NCBI RefSeq assembly: GCF_032854445.1
Contig: NC_088307.1
Span: forward strand, 2,854,001 to 2,918,000
Origin: Liolophura sinensis
Taxonomy: Eukaryota; Mollusca; Polyplacophora; Chitonida; Chitonidae
DNA length: 64,000 nucleotides
Direction: 5' to 3'
Shown: in pieces, positions 11,347-22,865 of the stretch
How the letters are laid out: each line of letters begins with the position of its first letter
Position numbering within the stretch: position 1 is the first letter of the stretch
Translations under genes and position numbers: made by a program
Notes under the pieces: model-generated
The model's database searches: none
The model's input: the letters and a program-made list of their open reading frames with translations, nothing else
What the model was told of the DNA's origin: nothing

Positions 11347-11709
11347 CCGGCCCGGATAGCACAGTTGGTAGAGCGCCCGCTTCGGGACCGGTAGATCCAG
11401 GACCAATCCTTGATCGAGTCACACCTAAGACTTTAAAAGAGGAAGTTGTAACTTCCTCGCTTGGAGTTCAGCATGAAGGGGATAGTGCAACGACTGGTTG
11501 ACCCGTATCAGTATAATGGCTCGGGCGGGGCGGCTTGCTTGCCTTCGGTAAGTCGTCTCAGTGAGGCAGCACTAAATAAGAGCGGTGGAAATCCGTCCTG
11601 CAACAAGGAGGCACATTACACGTACATGCACCCTAATGATTCCTTCGTCGTCATATGACTGAAAAATTGTTGAGAACGACGTTAAACCCCAAGCACTCAC
11701 TCGCACTCA
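11347..11709 (+). mobile_element. tRNA-derived SINE, family B, with 13-bp target duplication
   Basis: The head TAGCACAGTTGGTAGAGCGC is a strong A-box match, with a decayed B-box region after it. The body contains AAGAGGAAGTTGTAAC, TTCAGCATGAAGGGG and GAGCGGTGGAAATCCGTCC, ending CGACGTTAAACCCCAAGCAC plus an ACTC repeat. CCTAATTAAACCA occurs at both 11334-11346 and 11710-11722. A second copy is nested at 31480. Confidence 0.92.
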
Positions 11710-11722
11710 CCTAATTAAACCA

Positions 11723-12876
11723 ATCTTTGGAGAACCATCTCCTGATTAATAACATGTGGGGCAAGAACCCTTTTTTCTTAGCTTGTAGTCTACATCGTAT
11801 ATTAATACATTTACCATAGTTTTGTATATATGGTAAAACGAATGAAACCTTATCGAAGAAGGAAGAAAATGAATATTGTCGAAATAATCTCGCCGTACTA
11901 ACTAGTGAGACAGGAAGTATACATCAGGGAGCGATTGTCATAGCTTTTTTCGTACATAATTCGTGGCAATTTCCTCACTGCGCTGAGTCTTGTGCAATCT
12001 CAGAAACATTTTGTGGGCAGACCCACGTAAGCCATGCACATAAAAACGAGTCATGTTCTTATAGCAATTAATTAACATTGTGTGCATGCAGCGGGCGATG
12101 ATGCGGGCAGTGACAGACCCATTAATGTAATTGGATGGGTAGGAATAGAAGCTTGTTAGCGGTGAATATCTGAAGTGGCCGCAGCAAAATTGACCAACAC
12201 ATGAATTGGCCAGCACATGCATTGGCCAGCACTTGCATTGACCACCACATGAACTGACCAGTGAGTCATCAGATCGGTATACAACAACCACGCGAAAGTG
12301 GAACGCGGATAAAAACCACGGGGAATATAATAGTGGCCCAGGAGTGACCAGGCGTGTTTGTGGCCTAAATCTAGCCAACCTTTGCTGACCGACTGACCCA
12401 TGGTCAGCTGTCCGGCTGGAGGTGTGGAGTGTATGCTTGCCAGACCATATGTGGTCAACTACGATCCAGGAGTAGCTTATGTGTGAGGAACGTGTGTAAA
12501 TACTGTAACCACCATGAGTTCCGTGCATTTCAACTGGATTATACGTGCATGTATGTACAGGTTGATTCCATATCACATCCCATCCAAGGAAACGTGAAAC
12601 ATCTGTTTCTGACAATCCTTGAGTTCCAGTGTTGGGTATAATACTTTATATTCAAGACTACAGCAACACAGAAAGTTAAACCAGAGCAGTGACGACAGCC
12701 TGATGGCTGGCAAATGGTCATTCCTTAAGCTGCCTTTGTTTGGTATTGAACTAATGATGGGAAAGGATCATAAAATTACTGAGACGAAAAACAAGGCTGA
12801 AGAAACCTGTTGTGCAAAACCGTATACATTTTCATAGATAGGCGTGGTACTTTCGAACTTAATTATAGATAAAACA
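11723..12876. other. No gene seen
   Basis: A 225-codon open frame exists on the minus strand (11938-12615). It runs through a short tandem repeat and shows no domain, and overlapping frames on both strands are equally open, so I do not call a gene. Confidence 0.45.
12192..12262. repeat. 16-bp tandem repeat, about 4.4 copies
   Basis: Units start at 12192, 12208, 12224 and 12240 and read approximately GRCCARCACATGMATT. A fifth partial unit follows. The repeat lies inside the rejected minus-strand frame. Confidence 0.8.
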
Positions 12877-13122
12877 GGGGGCCTTCATGGCCGAGGTGGT
12901 TGGCACGCCAGCGCAGCGTAATGACCCAGGAGCATCTCATCAATTCGGTCGCTGTGAGTTCAAGTCCAGTTTATGCTGGTTTCCTTTCCAGCCGTATGGC
13001 CGTGGGTTTCCCTCGGGCGCTACCCGGTTTCCTCCCACAATGATGCTGGCCGCCGTCGAATAAGTGAAATATTCTTGAGTATGGCGTAAAACGCCAATCA
13101 AATAAATAAATATATAAATATA
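12877..13122 (+). mobile_element. SINE family A
   Basis: The head GGCCGAGGTGGTTGGCACGC, then CAGCGCAGCGTAATGACCCA and GAGTTCAAGTCC, give a recognisable A box/B box pair. Part of the mid-body between the GCCGTATG and GCCGTGGG blocks is missing compared with the 18985 copy. The tail is AATAAATAAATA. Flanks TATAGATAAAA and TATAGGTAAGA form a possible imperfect target duplication. Confidence 0.85.
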
Positions 13123-14601
13123 GGTAAGAAGAGATATCGGCTGCATGTGCAATATCCGGTGAAGTGTGTCGTTTGTTTTCAATGCAGAATATTAAGTATA
13201 TATTAGTGTTAATATACAGCCTCAGATTATATTGTTAATGATGGCTTTTTCATTTCCTAGAAAGAAAACAAACAAAAAACCCTTGCCTATAGTTTTAAAC
13301 TACCCAGGTGCAGAATTCTTCTCCACAAAAGAGTGATTCGTTTTGGAGAAAATTCATTTTGCCCGTTGTTTTTGGATGGGCATGAAGCCACTAATGATGG
13401 AGTTAACTGTGGTTAGCCATGGTGCTATGATGGGTGGGTAGGTGGGGGTGGGGTGGGGCGGGGATGGGAGGGGGGGATGGGGCTTTTACGTTGCTGCATT
13501 TTAAACATTTACGTGGACAGTTAGAATAACAGCCTAAGTGAGGTAAATGCACCGATAATATGTGTGACCATTCGCCAACTATCGCACTGACGTCACTGCA
13601 TGCTTTGGTTTTACCCTCTATACTATATATATATATATATTTTTTATATTCTTCAGAATTTACCAATTTGGTCAGTTAAAATTACAAGTAGTCGGAATGG
13701 AAAATTTTATGAAAGCATTTTATTTCCTGGTTAAAATCGATACTTCCGGGTCACTTAACGGCGTATGGCTATGTTGTATTTCCTGTGTATGACTTAAGTC
13801 GTAAGACGGAAATTTTCGCCTTTAGTTTAGTCAAAACCTATATAATCTGACGACGTTCAGAAATGTACATCATCCCTAAGAAAAAGAAAACAAAGATGGA
13901 CAACAAACACAACGCATCCCTTCTACAGAGCTGTTCATCTCGGCTAAATAATAACAAACAAAAGAGATACAGATTTACAGTCAATCATATATACATATGT
14001 TTGTATTATAGCCAATACTCCAATGGCTGCATGCGTGCGCCTGTTGTCAGTGTGTCTGTAGTCAGGACTATAGGTTTAACTGATATAGGCCTATACCGTG
14101 TCAACAGACAACGGCTACCGTGTGGAAAATACGAGGACAATGGCATGCAAATAGACTACACTGTAGCCCAATTCTTGAATGCGTTTTATAAGTACACAAA
14201 TATCTGTTCTCCAGCGTTCATGCGGTTAATTTTTAATAAACCCATTTCCTCCATGATCTGTTTTTTTACTCCTTGCTTTGTCTGTCCCGTCCGACTTCTT
14301 GTATATTGTTGTTTTACTAAATACATATAGTTATATGGCCTGTCAATATAACAGCTTATACCTGTCCAGTCTCACCTGTAAACACACGTGTCCTAAAACG
14401 GTATAAATGCCTGGTCACATGCTATTTAAGCCATTGCCAAAAACTTGACTTAAACCATAGATGAAAATATACTTTTCACTCACACGGAAATCCGCCATAC
14501 GATTGCTTGATTTCTTCGTAGTGTGACTCCCTGCATAAAAATGAAGAAAATAAAGAAATATAAAATCACACCAAGTATGGTATAGAGTATGTTGCAGCTA
14601 A
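13123..14601. other. No gene seen; G-rich tract and TA microsatellite
   Basis: Contains the G-rich block described separately and a short TA run at about 13620-13640. A 155-codon frame (13863-14330, plus) has low-complexity composition, no family signature and competing frames, and is not called. Confidence 0.4.
13431..13485 (+). other. G-rich tract with G-quadruplex potential
   Basis: More than six runs of three or more G lie within 55 bp, separated by one to three bases (GGGTGGGTAGGTGGGGG, then GGGGTGGGGCGGGG). This exceeds the usual four-run G-quadruplex pattern. Confidence 0.6.
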
Positions 14602-14666
14602 GTTTAGATTTGATTACATTGGTGTTTAGATTTGATTACATTGGTGTTTAGATTTGATTACATTTC
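14602..14666. repeat. 22-bp tandem repeat, three copies
   Basis: GTTTAGATTTGATTACAT followed by TGGT is repeated three times almost without change, directly before a SINE-like tail. Confidence 0.85.
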
Positions 14667-14880
14667 TATTTAACGCCATGCTGAAGATTTTTCACTTATA
14701 TGCTAAGGGTGCTCGGAAGAAATCACCGACCTTCACTATAGGTACCTGATAAACCCTTGACTTAAAGCCAAAACAGAAAAAGCGAACGCTGGATTCGAAC
14801 AAACGACCTCAATGGTCAAAGGACTGTTAGTCAAAGTAAGTCAGGTGTTTTTCTACGTGAGCTAACGAAGTCCTCTTGCA
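14667..14880 (-). mobile_element. Diverged tRNA-headed SINE, family D-like
   Basis: Reverse orientation. The tail block TTTAACGCCATGCTGAAGAT resembles family D. At the other end, the reverse complement contains GTTCGAATCC, a canonical B box, with GTTAGCTCACGTAG as a possible A-box remnant. The internal body is shorter than in other family D copies. Confidence 0.55.
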
Positions 14881-17334
14881 GTTTTGAAGATGGTGGCTTG
14901 TGTTTAAGTCAGGAAGTTCGTCAGTTATTTGGCGAAGGGCGGTCGTTTACTACGGGCAATCTAGTTTCTTCCACCACAGATTGGTAATTCCTGTATTAGT
15001 GAAAAATTCATGAATAGATGCATGATATGTTGAATGAATCGGATAGTAAAGCATACATATACTTAGGCGCGTTATACCCAAGCGGAGCGTCAGGCTAAAG
15101 CGTTGAGCCAATGAATGTCTGACGCAGCACGTGTATGAGTCGGAAATTGTGGCGTATGGTTACATCTCTAAAACCATAGCATGATACATAGTAAAAGTAT
15201 AAAACAGTGACCGTTTTTCATGAAAAAAGAAATGAAATGTATGGTAGGTACATTAGTTAGTTATAGACAAGTGTTAAATGATTTAAACTTGGTTGGAATC
15301 TGTAAACATTTATTATTGCCAAAGGTTGTTTAAAGTTTGTACCGATAGATATAGTTTAAAACATCAGTATTTTTGGATTTTATTTAAGGAAATTTAAAAA
15401 AGTTTAGTTAGTTCTAACACATTTAGAGTGTACTTAAGAAAGTACACTCTAACTGAATGACCTTGCTTGTGCTTATAGTGTATATCAAAGTGTACACAGG
15501 CTGATCGACACATCATAAAGCACTCTTCAAACCAATGCCTTTTCCTGTGTGAGTCGCATAATGTGACAGTTTCATACGCCATGGCGTGCCAGGAAACTGA
15601 CACACCCTATGTACATTGTGTGGGTCTGTTCAGATCTGGACCACTCTGTTGAAAATATAAATGTGCAAGCTTTCTTCTGGCGCGATAGACACGACGTGTG
15701 CACGCACAGTTTACGTGAACGTAAGGCGTCTTGTGAATTGCACCAACTCTTGAGAAATTCAAAGTTATAGTCCATACAGAGTTTGTATTAAAATTTTAAC
15801 CCTGTGTATTGATTGGTTGTGAATGAAGAAACGCCTCCGGTATTTCCTTTTTGATATGGAGAGAAACATTTCGCAAGAGGTGCTCCATTTAGAGGGCATA
15901 ATAGGGCAAGTATGGCTCAATACCGGATAGGCCTCTTTCTCCAGGTATAAACCATCTATATCTAGAGCGTATACCGACACTTCCCCGTTCACTGTTTACC
16001 TCCTCGCTCCTGGGAAAGTATAGTTTTCAAGAATTCACTGGTGAAACCCTCGCTCAGTTCTATTTATAGGTCATGTTCATAGCTGTTGAATTTGCTGAGG
16101 AATTCCCCTCGGAATCCCCTTGAAAACTCGGTCAGGAACACTTTAAGATTCGGTATGCTGGCAAAATGTCTCGGTACAATGGGTCAGTAGAAAGCTGTGT
16201 GAATAGCTTGCTTTTTACATAAAAATATGTTTATAGATGTAGCAAATGTGCATAATATTGACTTACATATTTGATTAGGGTATAACGTCGCACACATTAT
16301 ATATGTCATTATCTTGTAAGAGGGCGATCAGCTTTATTGCTGTTGTTGTTGTTGTTGCGGATAGTCGGTGCAGGCCTGTCCTTCGTCACTGTTACGTTTT
16401 CTTCTTGATCATGGGGACCACTTGTGAATGCAGATCCCGACCGTACAGTTTTTCTTGTTTTTTACTTACAAGACAATATGATTTTATTGGTAAAGGACAT
16501 CCAGCAGTTTTCGTCAGTTATACTATATTATATCATGTTAGAGCTGAAGAGAAATTCTACGAGCTTCTAAAGTGTATATGAATTAAGGTAAATCATGTTT
16601 CTTTGTGCGTGAATTTTATAGACGACAAAGCTATTTCTGTTATTTTCCCACATATTTACCATAATCAATGGTCAAGCATGCATGGTGCCTAGAATTGACT
16701 AATGTTCCTGTCACATCATCACTGAGACCGGAAGTCACGCCATTTTTTATGACCTTCCAATCACGGTACACTCAGCGCACGCATCACACGCACGATCCTG
16801 AACGGGACACCATTGGTCAAATATGAAAGTCACAGTTAAATATTTAAATTTCATATTGACACATTTGGATGAATATATATAGGTAGTCCTAGATGTAAAT
16901 TCAATGGTCATTTTGTAGGGCGCATTAAGATCCTTTCTTGTTATATCGTTACATAGTCCCTGAACTCTCCTCTGTAGTTGTTAAGCAGTAAACATGTGTT
17001 AAATATTTTAATACTTTATATTTTTGCAATCTAGCTTTAAAACGTGGATCTACATCAACTAAATCGTGAGCGCAAATTCTTGCGGATTCCCCATAAGAAA
17101 AGTGTGGATCCTTAATCCTTCCACGTTTTGAACGCTTTCACTGAAGGTCTAGATGAATCAAGGGAATCAAAATGACAGGGACTTGCTCCAAATTTCATGA
17201 CGGTGTGTTTGTGTAAAATGCAGGCTATATATGGTTCCAGTTCCCATGGGAATGGTGTTCATGAGCGGATGAAACCTGACAATACCAAAAAAAACATAAT
17301 CGTATGTATATGAAAGTACATGTATTTATAGAAA
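14881..17334. other. No gene seen
   Basis: About 2.4 kb of AT-rich unique sequence. Only the hairpin at 15423-15452 stands out. A short TTG triplet run occurs near 16340-16360. Confidence 0.45.
15423..15452. repeat. Perfect 12-bp inverted repeat, 6-nt loop
   Basis: TTAGAGTGTACT and AGTACACTCTAA are exact reverse complements separated by TAAGAA. A stable hairpin or dyad binding site is possible; no function can be assigned. Confidence 0.85.
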
Positions 17335-17430
17335 ATAGTCAGCGAGCTCTGGATTCGAACTCACAGCCTTTCCTGTCAGAGTTCAGCGGACTATGCCATG
17401 TTCTTAGACGTAGTCGGCCGGTGCTGATCC
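17335..17430 (-). mobile_element. tRNA-like SINE head fragment
   Basis: The reverse complement contains GTGAGTTCGAATCCAGAGC, a B-box match, after a region with D-arm-like spacing. There is no body or tail beyond it. It is probably a SINE remnant rather than a functional tRNA gene because acceptor-stem pairing is not apparent. Confidence 0.4.
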
Positions 17431-17754
17431 CATTAATTCTGGTTTGAACGCGTGCATTGTCAGGAAATGTAACAGACGGGTTCGATCATGTAATCGGATG
17501 AGTCAACGAGGTGTTCTAGACAATACAACTCCACAAATCAACTCTTCTGCAACAACTAAAAATTATAAGCGTGCCATAAACAATGATTCAGCATGGTGCC
17601 TAATCACCTCAGTGCCCGACAAATCCCCGCTCGCAGCGGAAGTGACCTCATGTTTATCACTGCTTGATGACGTGTCAACACGCGCGCGATCCGGGACGGG
17701 ATTGCACCCACACTTTGTAGGGCAAGCAAATTAAGTCATACGTCCCAGTTTTAG

Positions 17755-18003
17755 TTATTTGTTTGGTGTTTACACCACGTGGTCAAACATATTTCACTTA
17801 TATGACTGCGGCCAGCATAATGGTGCATGGGAGGAGATCGGGCTGAGCCCGAGGGGAGACCCACGACCATCGTGCTGACTGACCTTCCCAAGTACCACGG
17901 GAGCGGGAGTCAGCACAATGTGGTTTTGAACTCACAGCGACCGCATTGGTAAAAGGATCCTGAGTGATTGTGCTACGCTAGCACGCTAACCACGCAGGCC
18001 GTC
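17755..18003 (-). mobile_element. SINE family A, reverse orientation
   Basis: Nearly full length. Reading left to right it shows the reversed tail, CATTTCACTTATATGACTGC-like block, GCCAGCATAATGG, the TTTGAACTCACAGCGACC B-box complement, and GCTAGCACGCTAACCACGC (A-box complement). Several small insertions (ACCACGTGGTC in the tail) mark it as old. Confidence 0.85.
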
Positions 18004-18972
18004 CAACATGTAGTAACTTTACATCATATTCTTAACAGGTACATTATTCCAGACATTCAAGTGTCGACATATTTTGTAATGTTTCCAGCTAGAACACTCT
18101 GCCACAGGCACCAGACATGACGCCCCATGCTCACCTACACATGGGCCATAACTGAATATTATTTTCTATATAGACAGAAAACCGCTGGAAGGAAATGTCT
18201 GAGGGCCGATATTTGTCAGTTTAAATCCGGTAAAAGGCGCGGCTCTTCACCTGACCGGGACAATACAAAGCTCTCAGGCAGGCAAACACCTGAACCGCCA
18301 TGTTTGTTGACGGTTCGATTTTAGGGGCCTGCAGAAGTGTCGTCTGCGTCCTTGAATGAATTTGTGTGCTGTCTGTCTTAACAGCTGACCTTCACATCGC
18401 CAAGAATGTTTGCTCCCCTGTTTTTCTCTTGCTAAAATCTTTGTTTTTGCTTTTAAATTCTGATCAGTAAGATTTTCCAAATCCGTGTCGTCGCCTGGGT
18501 TTAACATTCGCTGTGGTTTAAAGTCCAGGTTTTGGCATGGCTCCTGGTCTGTGTTAACACGATGTCAGCAACCATATGTCCCATTCGGGCGCCTCCTCTC
18601 GCCGAAAAAAAAAACAAAAAATCCCCAATATGGGATAATTTTATTGACAAATACGTGGCTTTCAGACATGCCAACACTCTGGCCATGTCTGTCTGAACAC
18701 CCGCACTTGTACAAGTCAGGTCACCTGAACATTTAAACCTGGCTCAGTCATTGGCCAAACAAGATTTCGTGACCTCAATTATTAAGGTCATCTATAGATG
18801 TTAACCAATCGCAACAAGAGTTGCATCATGTGTGTGAGATTCAAATTATCTAAACATAAAACCGAAAAGCTATTAAACTGTTTAAGAATCATATCGTTGA
18901 AATAAAAATATATCCTGTCTCACATCACAAATAAAGCACCTTGTAAATATCTGTGTAAAATGAAGGTTTCAT
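18004..18972. other. No gene seen
   Basis: Mixed composition; short overlapping frames only. An A-run followed by AAAATCCCC occurs at about 18606-18626. Nothing else is supportable. Confidence 0.45.
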
Positions 18973-18984
18973 TACAAAAATGGA

Positions 18985-19248
18985 GAGGGGCCTCCGTGGC
19001 TCAGTTGGTTAGCGCGCTAGCGCAGCGCAATGACCCAGGAGTCTCTGACCAGTGTTGTCGCTGTGAGTTCAAGTCCAGCTCATGCTGGCTTCCTCTCCAG
19101 CCGTACGTGGGAAGGCCTGCAGCAACCTGCGGATGGTCGTGGGTTTCCCCCGTGCTCTGCCCGGTTTCCACCCTCCATAATGCTGGCCGTCGTATAAGTG
19201 AAATATTCTTGAGTACGGCGTAAAACACCAATCAAATAAATAAATAAG
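18985..19248 (+). mobile_element. SINE family A, best-preserved copy, 12-bp target duplication
   Basis: The head reads GGCCTCCGTGGCTCAGTTGG, then TTAGCGCGCTAGCGCAGC, with GAGTTCAAGTCCAGC as B box, so the Pol III promoter geometry is intact. The tail is GGCGTAAAACACCAATC plus AAATAAATAAATAAG. TACAAAAATGGA flanks it at 18973-18984 and 19249-19260. The exact duplication and intact head make it the youngest-looking copy in the window. Confidence 0.95.
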
Positions 19249-19260
19249 TACAAAAATGGA

Positions 19261-19799
19261 AACAGAATAACACTGAAGGCGTGATGCGAAACTATCTATG
19301 ATTCACCCTGTGGAATGCTCAGAAAAGCATTCTTCTTTAGCGGTGCGGTTATGTAAAAAATCGTCACGTGTAACCAGGATAGGTGAATGTAGCTTTCCAC
19401 AGTTACCCAGAAATAATATTTAGCGCGAAACAAAATTGTAAAACTGCAAAAAATAAAAAATAAGTGAACAGTATGCAGTTTTGATACGCGTTGTAATGTG
19501 ACAATTCTGAACTATTTTCAGAACTTTAAGGTTGCTTTCTATTTAATCCATTCGGAGGCTCATTTCAACGTATAATATTTTGCATGGGAGGATACAAAAT
19601 TGCTGGCCACAAATATAGCATTATGTCACGCAAACCACGCAGAACCGCGAATTCAATGAAAATAAATCTTGTCTGATTGACGTGGGTATATGTTCAGCTG
19701 CAGGCGCTACCGGAGACCTTGTAGATAGCGTACATTCAACTATCGACCATATGGTTCGCACAGTACGTCGCAATCCCATGATATAGTTAAGTGAAGCTG
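19261..19799. other. No gene seen
   Basis: Unique sequence between two SINE elements. Confidence 0.4.
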
Positions 19800-19955
19800 A
19801 GGTTCGAATCCATCCCCTGGTCGGATATGCTTCGGGTTAATTAGCCTTGGATGTTCTGGTTTCCTTAAGTTCTTATTACGGCTTTCAAGATAACAAACAA
19901 ACCAACTAACTAATTACATAAATAAATAACCAAATAAATAAATAAATAATGATAA
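19800..19955 (+). mobile_element. SINE fragment with canonical B box
   Basis: GAGGTTCGAATCCATCCCC is a near-perfect B box. The downstream body does not match families A-D and ends in ACAAACCAACTAACTAA and AATAAATAAATAAAT tails. The A-box half is missing or unrecognisable. Confidence 0.45.
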
Positions 19956-20789
19956 GTTTGGATTTAATTCTCTCATTGTATAATATAAGCCCAGGTTTCT
20001 ATACCCATAACCTCATGGGTAAACTACAGTACATCATAAAATAAATAAATATGCTGTAATAGTTCTAAAATTTAATTCACTAACTATAAATATGACAAGC
20101 TTAACTGTAACTATTTCAAAGATGAAAATATGACAACATTTAACAAATGCCCATCCGAATTTCACCTCTTGTTTTGAAGGCTTTTGTGCCCGGTTGTAGG
20201 CGACGTGGATACGAGATATTATTTGTTGTCTGTTTTGTATACGTGTATGTGATATACAGGCTGCTATATATCATTTACAACTGGACAAATGCACAACGTT
20301 CAGACTGTCGCGACTTTCTACTGTTTCGTTATAGGGTCCGTACCAGCCAGTACCTGTTCTGCCCAAGCCAGGCTGGATTAGCCTCCGCATGACGAAGTGT
20401 GGCTAGACACGTGTGTCAGTTCAAGCTGTACGGAAATATTACGGGCTAAAGATCAGAAAAACAGGCGCCGAGCCTGTAAACTCAGTTCAAAGTATCCACT
20501 GTCGGGCTCTGGATTGTCAAATCAAGGATGCGTCAATCGGAAGACAAACATGGAGTTTCCTGTTGCAGTTTGGCCCGATCTGCATTCAGGATAATCTCGC
20601 GAGAACTTCCGTCCCAGGGGCATGCAGGTCCGCTAAACTTACGTTGAGTTTTGTATTTTCACCTTGGTGCCATAACGAAAACTGAATATTTCCGTGCATC
20701 AAAAAGTACAAAAGCTCCCAAAACATGAACATTCTGTACTCTAGAATATTTCACTTATTTGACAGATTGAGAAGACCAAGCAGGGACCG
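19956..20789. other. No gene seen
   Basis: Two short plus-strand frames (from 20147 and 20397) lack any signature; not called. Confidence 0.4.
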
Positions 20790-20905
20790 GTTTCGTGAAG
20801 CTTACTTTGTTAAGTAAACCTTTAATTACCATGACAAGGTATGTTGTAGAGATATAAAGTGCACTTAGCTAAGGGCATCTGAACACTAAGTAAGCTTCAT
20901 GAAAC
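20790..20905. mobile_element. Small palindromic MITE-like element, family M2
   Basis: The left end GTTTCGTGAAGCTTACTTTG matches the reverse complement of the right end (GTTTCATGAAGCTTACTTAG) with two mismatches in 20 bp; the whole is 116 bp. No open frame. A flanking duplication is not obvious. Confidence 0.6.
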
Positions 20906-21962
20906 TTAAAAAAGAAACATTTGTTTTAAAACGTTCCATTCCAAGGACAATGATATGACGTCATTACACATGTATAGTGACCTTTTAGATTTATATGTCA
21001 CACAACAATAAGACACGGCGTCATAGAGGCGCAGCTTTGACCTGTCTAGGTCAATATCTATGTCCTAAGCTTGTCGTTGATTGGTCTAAAGTGCATGACC
21101 TCTATGGAAAGAGTGAAACAGAATGACACCATGAAATATGCAATTTTTGCCATATTTTTTTCATTTTGGAGGATAGAATAGACTTTAACACCTTCGTCTT
21201 GGTGTTTTAAGCAAAGAACATTTATTTCGTCGTCAATTATTGTTCCAGAAATAAACCATATACGGAGAGTTTTATCCCGTAGGTCTACTGTAAGAATATT
21301 TTTCTTATACGACGCGGCCAACATTATGGTGGGAAGAAACTAACTGGAAATGTAAAATATAAAGCCTACAAGTATACGTGCGCTCATGTGTATACACTTC
21401 AGGTATCAGTTAAGCGCAGTCTGAAAGTGAGATCTAAATTTATACTCAAATATTACTGCCTGTATAAACTGAATGCAGAAGGAGAGCAATTGATTTGAAA
21501 GTTTCAGCCAGAGTGCATGACATCATCATGAGTCATGCCATCACGTGGGTACCGTCACGTGATTTCAGACAGTCGTCGTGACCCGGCGGTTCTATCTCTG
21601 ACTTCATGCAGACGACATTTCGGGCGGTCACGTGACTGGTGCACCACGCGCAAGCTTTCATCATGCCAGGCCATATGACTGTCAACCAAGTCTACACATA
21701 TTCACCTTGACTCAGATCAATGCAGGTCAATGTACTTTTTCCATGTCCAAATCTCATGGATTTATTATCCAGTCAAGTGCATGAAGTTTTCTGTTTTTCT
21801 GGATTACTTTAGAAGCGGAAATGGCAGACAAGATCAAACAGGTTTATGATGTATAAATTTTTCGACTTTACACGATATTCCAGTCTCATCCAATAATCAC
21901 TAAGTTTTATACTTTTTAATTAAGTCAATAAAACTGCATACACCACAGATCTGTTTCAATAT
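20906..21962. other. No gene seen; SINE relic and CACGTG cluster
   Basis: At 21286-21342 a reversed family A fragment is visible (AATATTTTTCTTATACGACG, ACATTATGGTGGG). The three CACGTG motifs further on are listed separately. Confidence 0.45.
21542..21634. promoter_or_regulatory. Cluster of three CACGTG E-boxes
   Basis: CACGTG occurs at 21542-21547, 21556-21561 and 21629-21634; the last two are embedded in GTCACGTGA, a context favoured by MITF/TFE-type bHLH-zip factors. No adjacent exon was recognised, so regulatory function is inference only. Confidence 0.3.
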
Positions 21963-22186
21963 GGGGTCGATTCCACAAAGCCGTTTTCGACTTAAGTTAA
22001 AAATTAAAAAACTCTGTTTGATGCTTAGCTTATTGAAGTGGGAGTTGAAATTTGGATACATTTGTCTTAAGATAACACTTATGATGGGGGCAAAATTTTC
22101 CTTTCTAAAGCCCAAATGTAAGCTTTAAGATTGTTTTTCAAATTTTGACTTAAGCCAGAAATGGCTTGGTGGAATCGGCACCTGGG
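21963..22186. mobile_element. MITE-like inverted-repeat element related to M1
   Basis: The left end CGATTCCACAAAGCCGTTTT, then CGACTTAAGTTAAAAATT, pairs with a right end whose reverse complement is CGATTCCACCAAGCCATTTC, then TGGCTTAAGTCAAAATTT. Terminal repeats are about 45 bp. The inner part of the terminus (CTTAAGTCAAAATTT) is shared with M1 while the outer bases differ. A weaker, similarly arranged pair occupies about 22182-22396 immediately after it. Confidence 0.6.
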
Positions 22187-22432
22187 ACAAAGTCCACAAA
22201 CTTGAGCAATATCTGACTTACATGAAAATTTAAAATGCGATGCTAGAGCTTATCTTTAGACCGTAGAAAGTAAATTTTGACCACCTCGTACTTCAAATAA
22301 ATGTGTCAAAATTTCAACCTCCATTATCAATAATTAAACATCTGTAACGGAGTTTTAAATTTTGACTTAAGTGGATAGGGAACAGGCACTGGAGACCAAT
22401 GCGTAGACAAAATAAACTCGCTTACACATATA

Positions 22433-22575
22433 GTTTTATTTATTTATTTGATTGGTGTAATTTTACCCAGTACTCAAGAATATTTCACATATACGACTGC
22501 GGTCAGCGTTATGGTGGGAGGAAGAGCCGGGTAGAGCGCGGGACAAACCCACGACTACCCCACTAGTTGCTGGAA
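22433..22575 (-). mobile_element. SINE family A fragment, reverse orientation
   Basis: The 3' half only: TTTATTTGATTGGTG tail, CAAGAATATTTCACATATAC, CAGCGTTATGGTGGGAGG and CAAACCCACGAC. Together with the forward copy at 22630 it forms a head-to-head inverted pair separated by about 55 bp. Confidence 0.8.
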
Positions 22576-22629
22576 AACACATGTTTCCCTCTTAAGTAAA
22601 TTGACCCAGTTTGTGTATTCTGTTGTTGT

Positions 22630-22865
22630 GGCCACAATGACACAGGAGCCTCTCACCAATGTCGTCACTGTGAGTTCAAGTCCAGTTCATACTGGCTTCC
22701 TCTTCGGTCGTATACGTAGGAAAATCTGCCAGCAACCTGCAGGTTGTCGTGGGTTTCCCCCGGGTACTGTCAGGTCTCCTCCCACGATAATGCTCGCCGC
22801 CGTCATATAACTGAAATATTCTTGAGTTCGGCGTAACACCAATCAAATAAGTAAATAAATCAAAT
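22630..22865 (+). mobile_element. SINE family A, 5'-truncated
   Basis: Starts at about the CACAATGACACAGGAGCC block, so the A box is gone, then GAGTTCAAGTCC, CGTGGGTTTCCCCCG, ATAATGCTCGCCGCCGTC and GGCGTAACACCAATCAAATA. A single-base loss in the GGCGTAAAACACC motif and other changes indicate age. Confidence 0.85.

Noticed and set aside
11938-12615. 225-codon minus-strand frame
   Set aside because: No domain or homology signature, runs through a 16-bp tandem repeat, and overlaps other open frames. A weak candidate only if RNA evidence appears.
13863-14330. 155-codon plus-strand frame
   Set aside because: Low-complexity start, no recognisable family, AT-rich context without promoter or splice evidence.
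18985-19080. Possible functional tRNA gene
   Set aside because: A and B boxes are good, but the region continues into a SINE body and tail with target duplications, so it is a SINE head.
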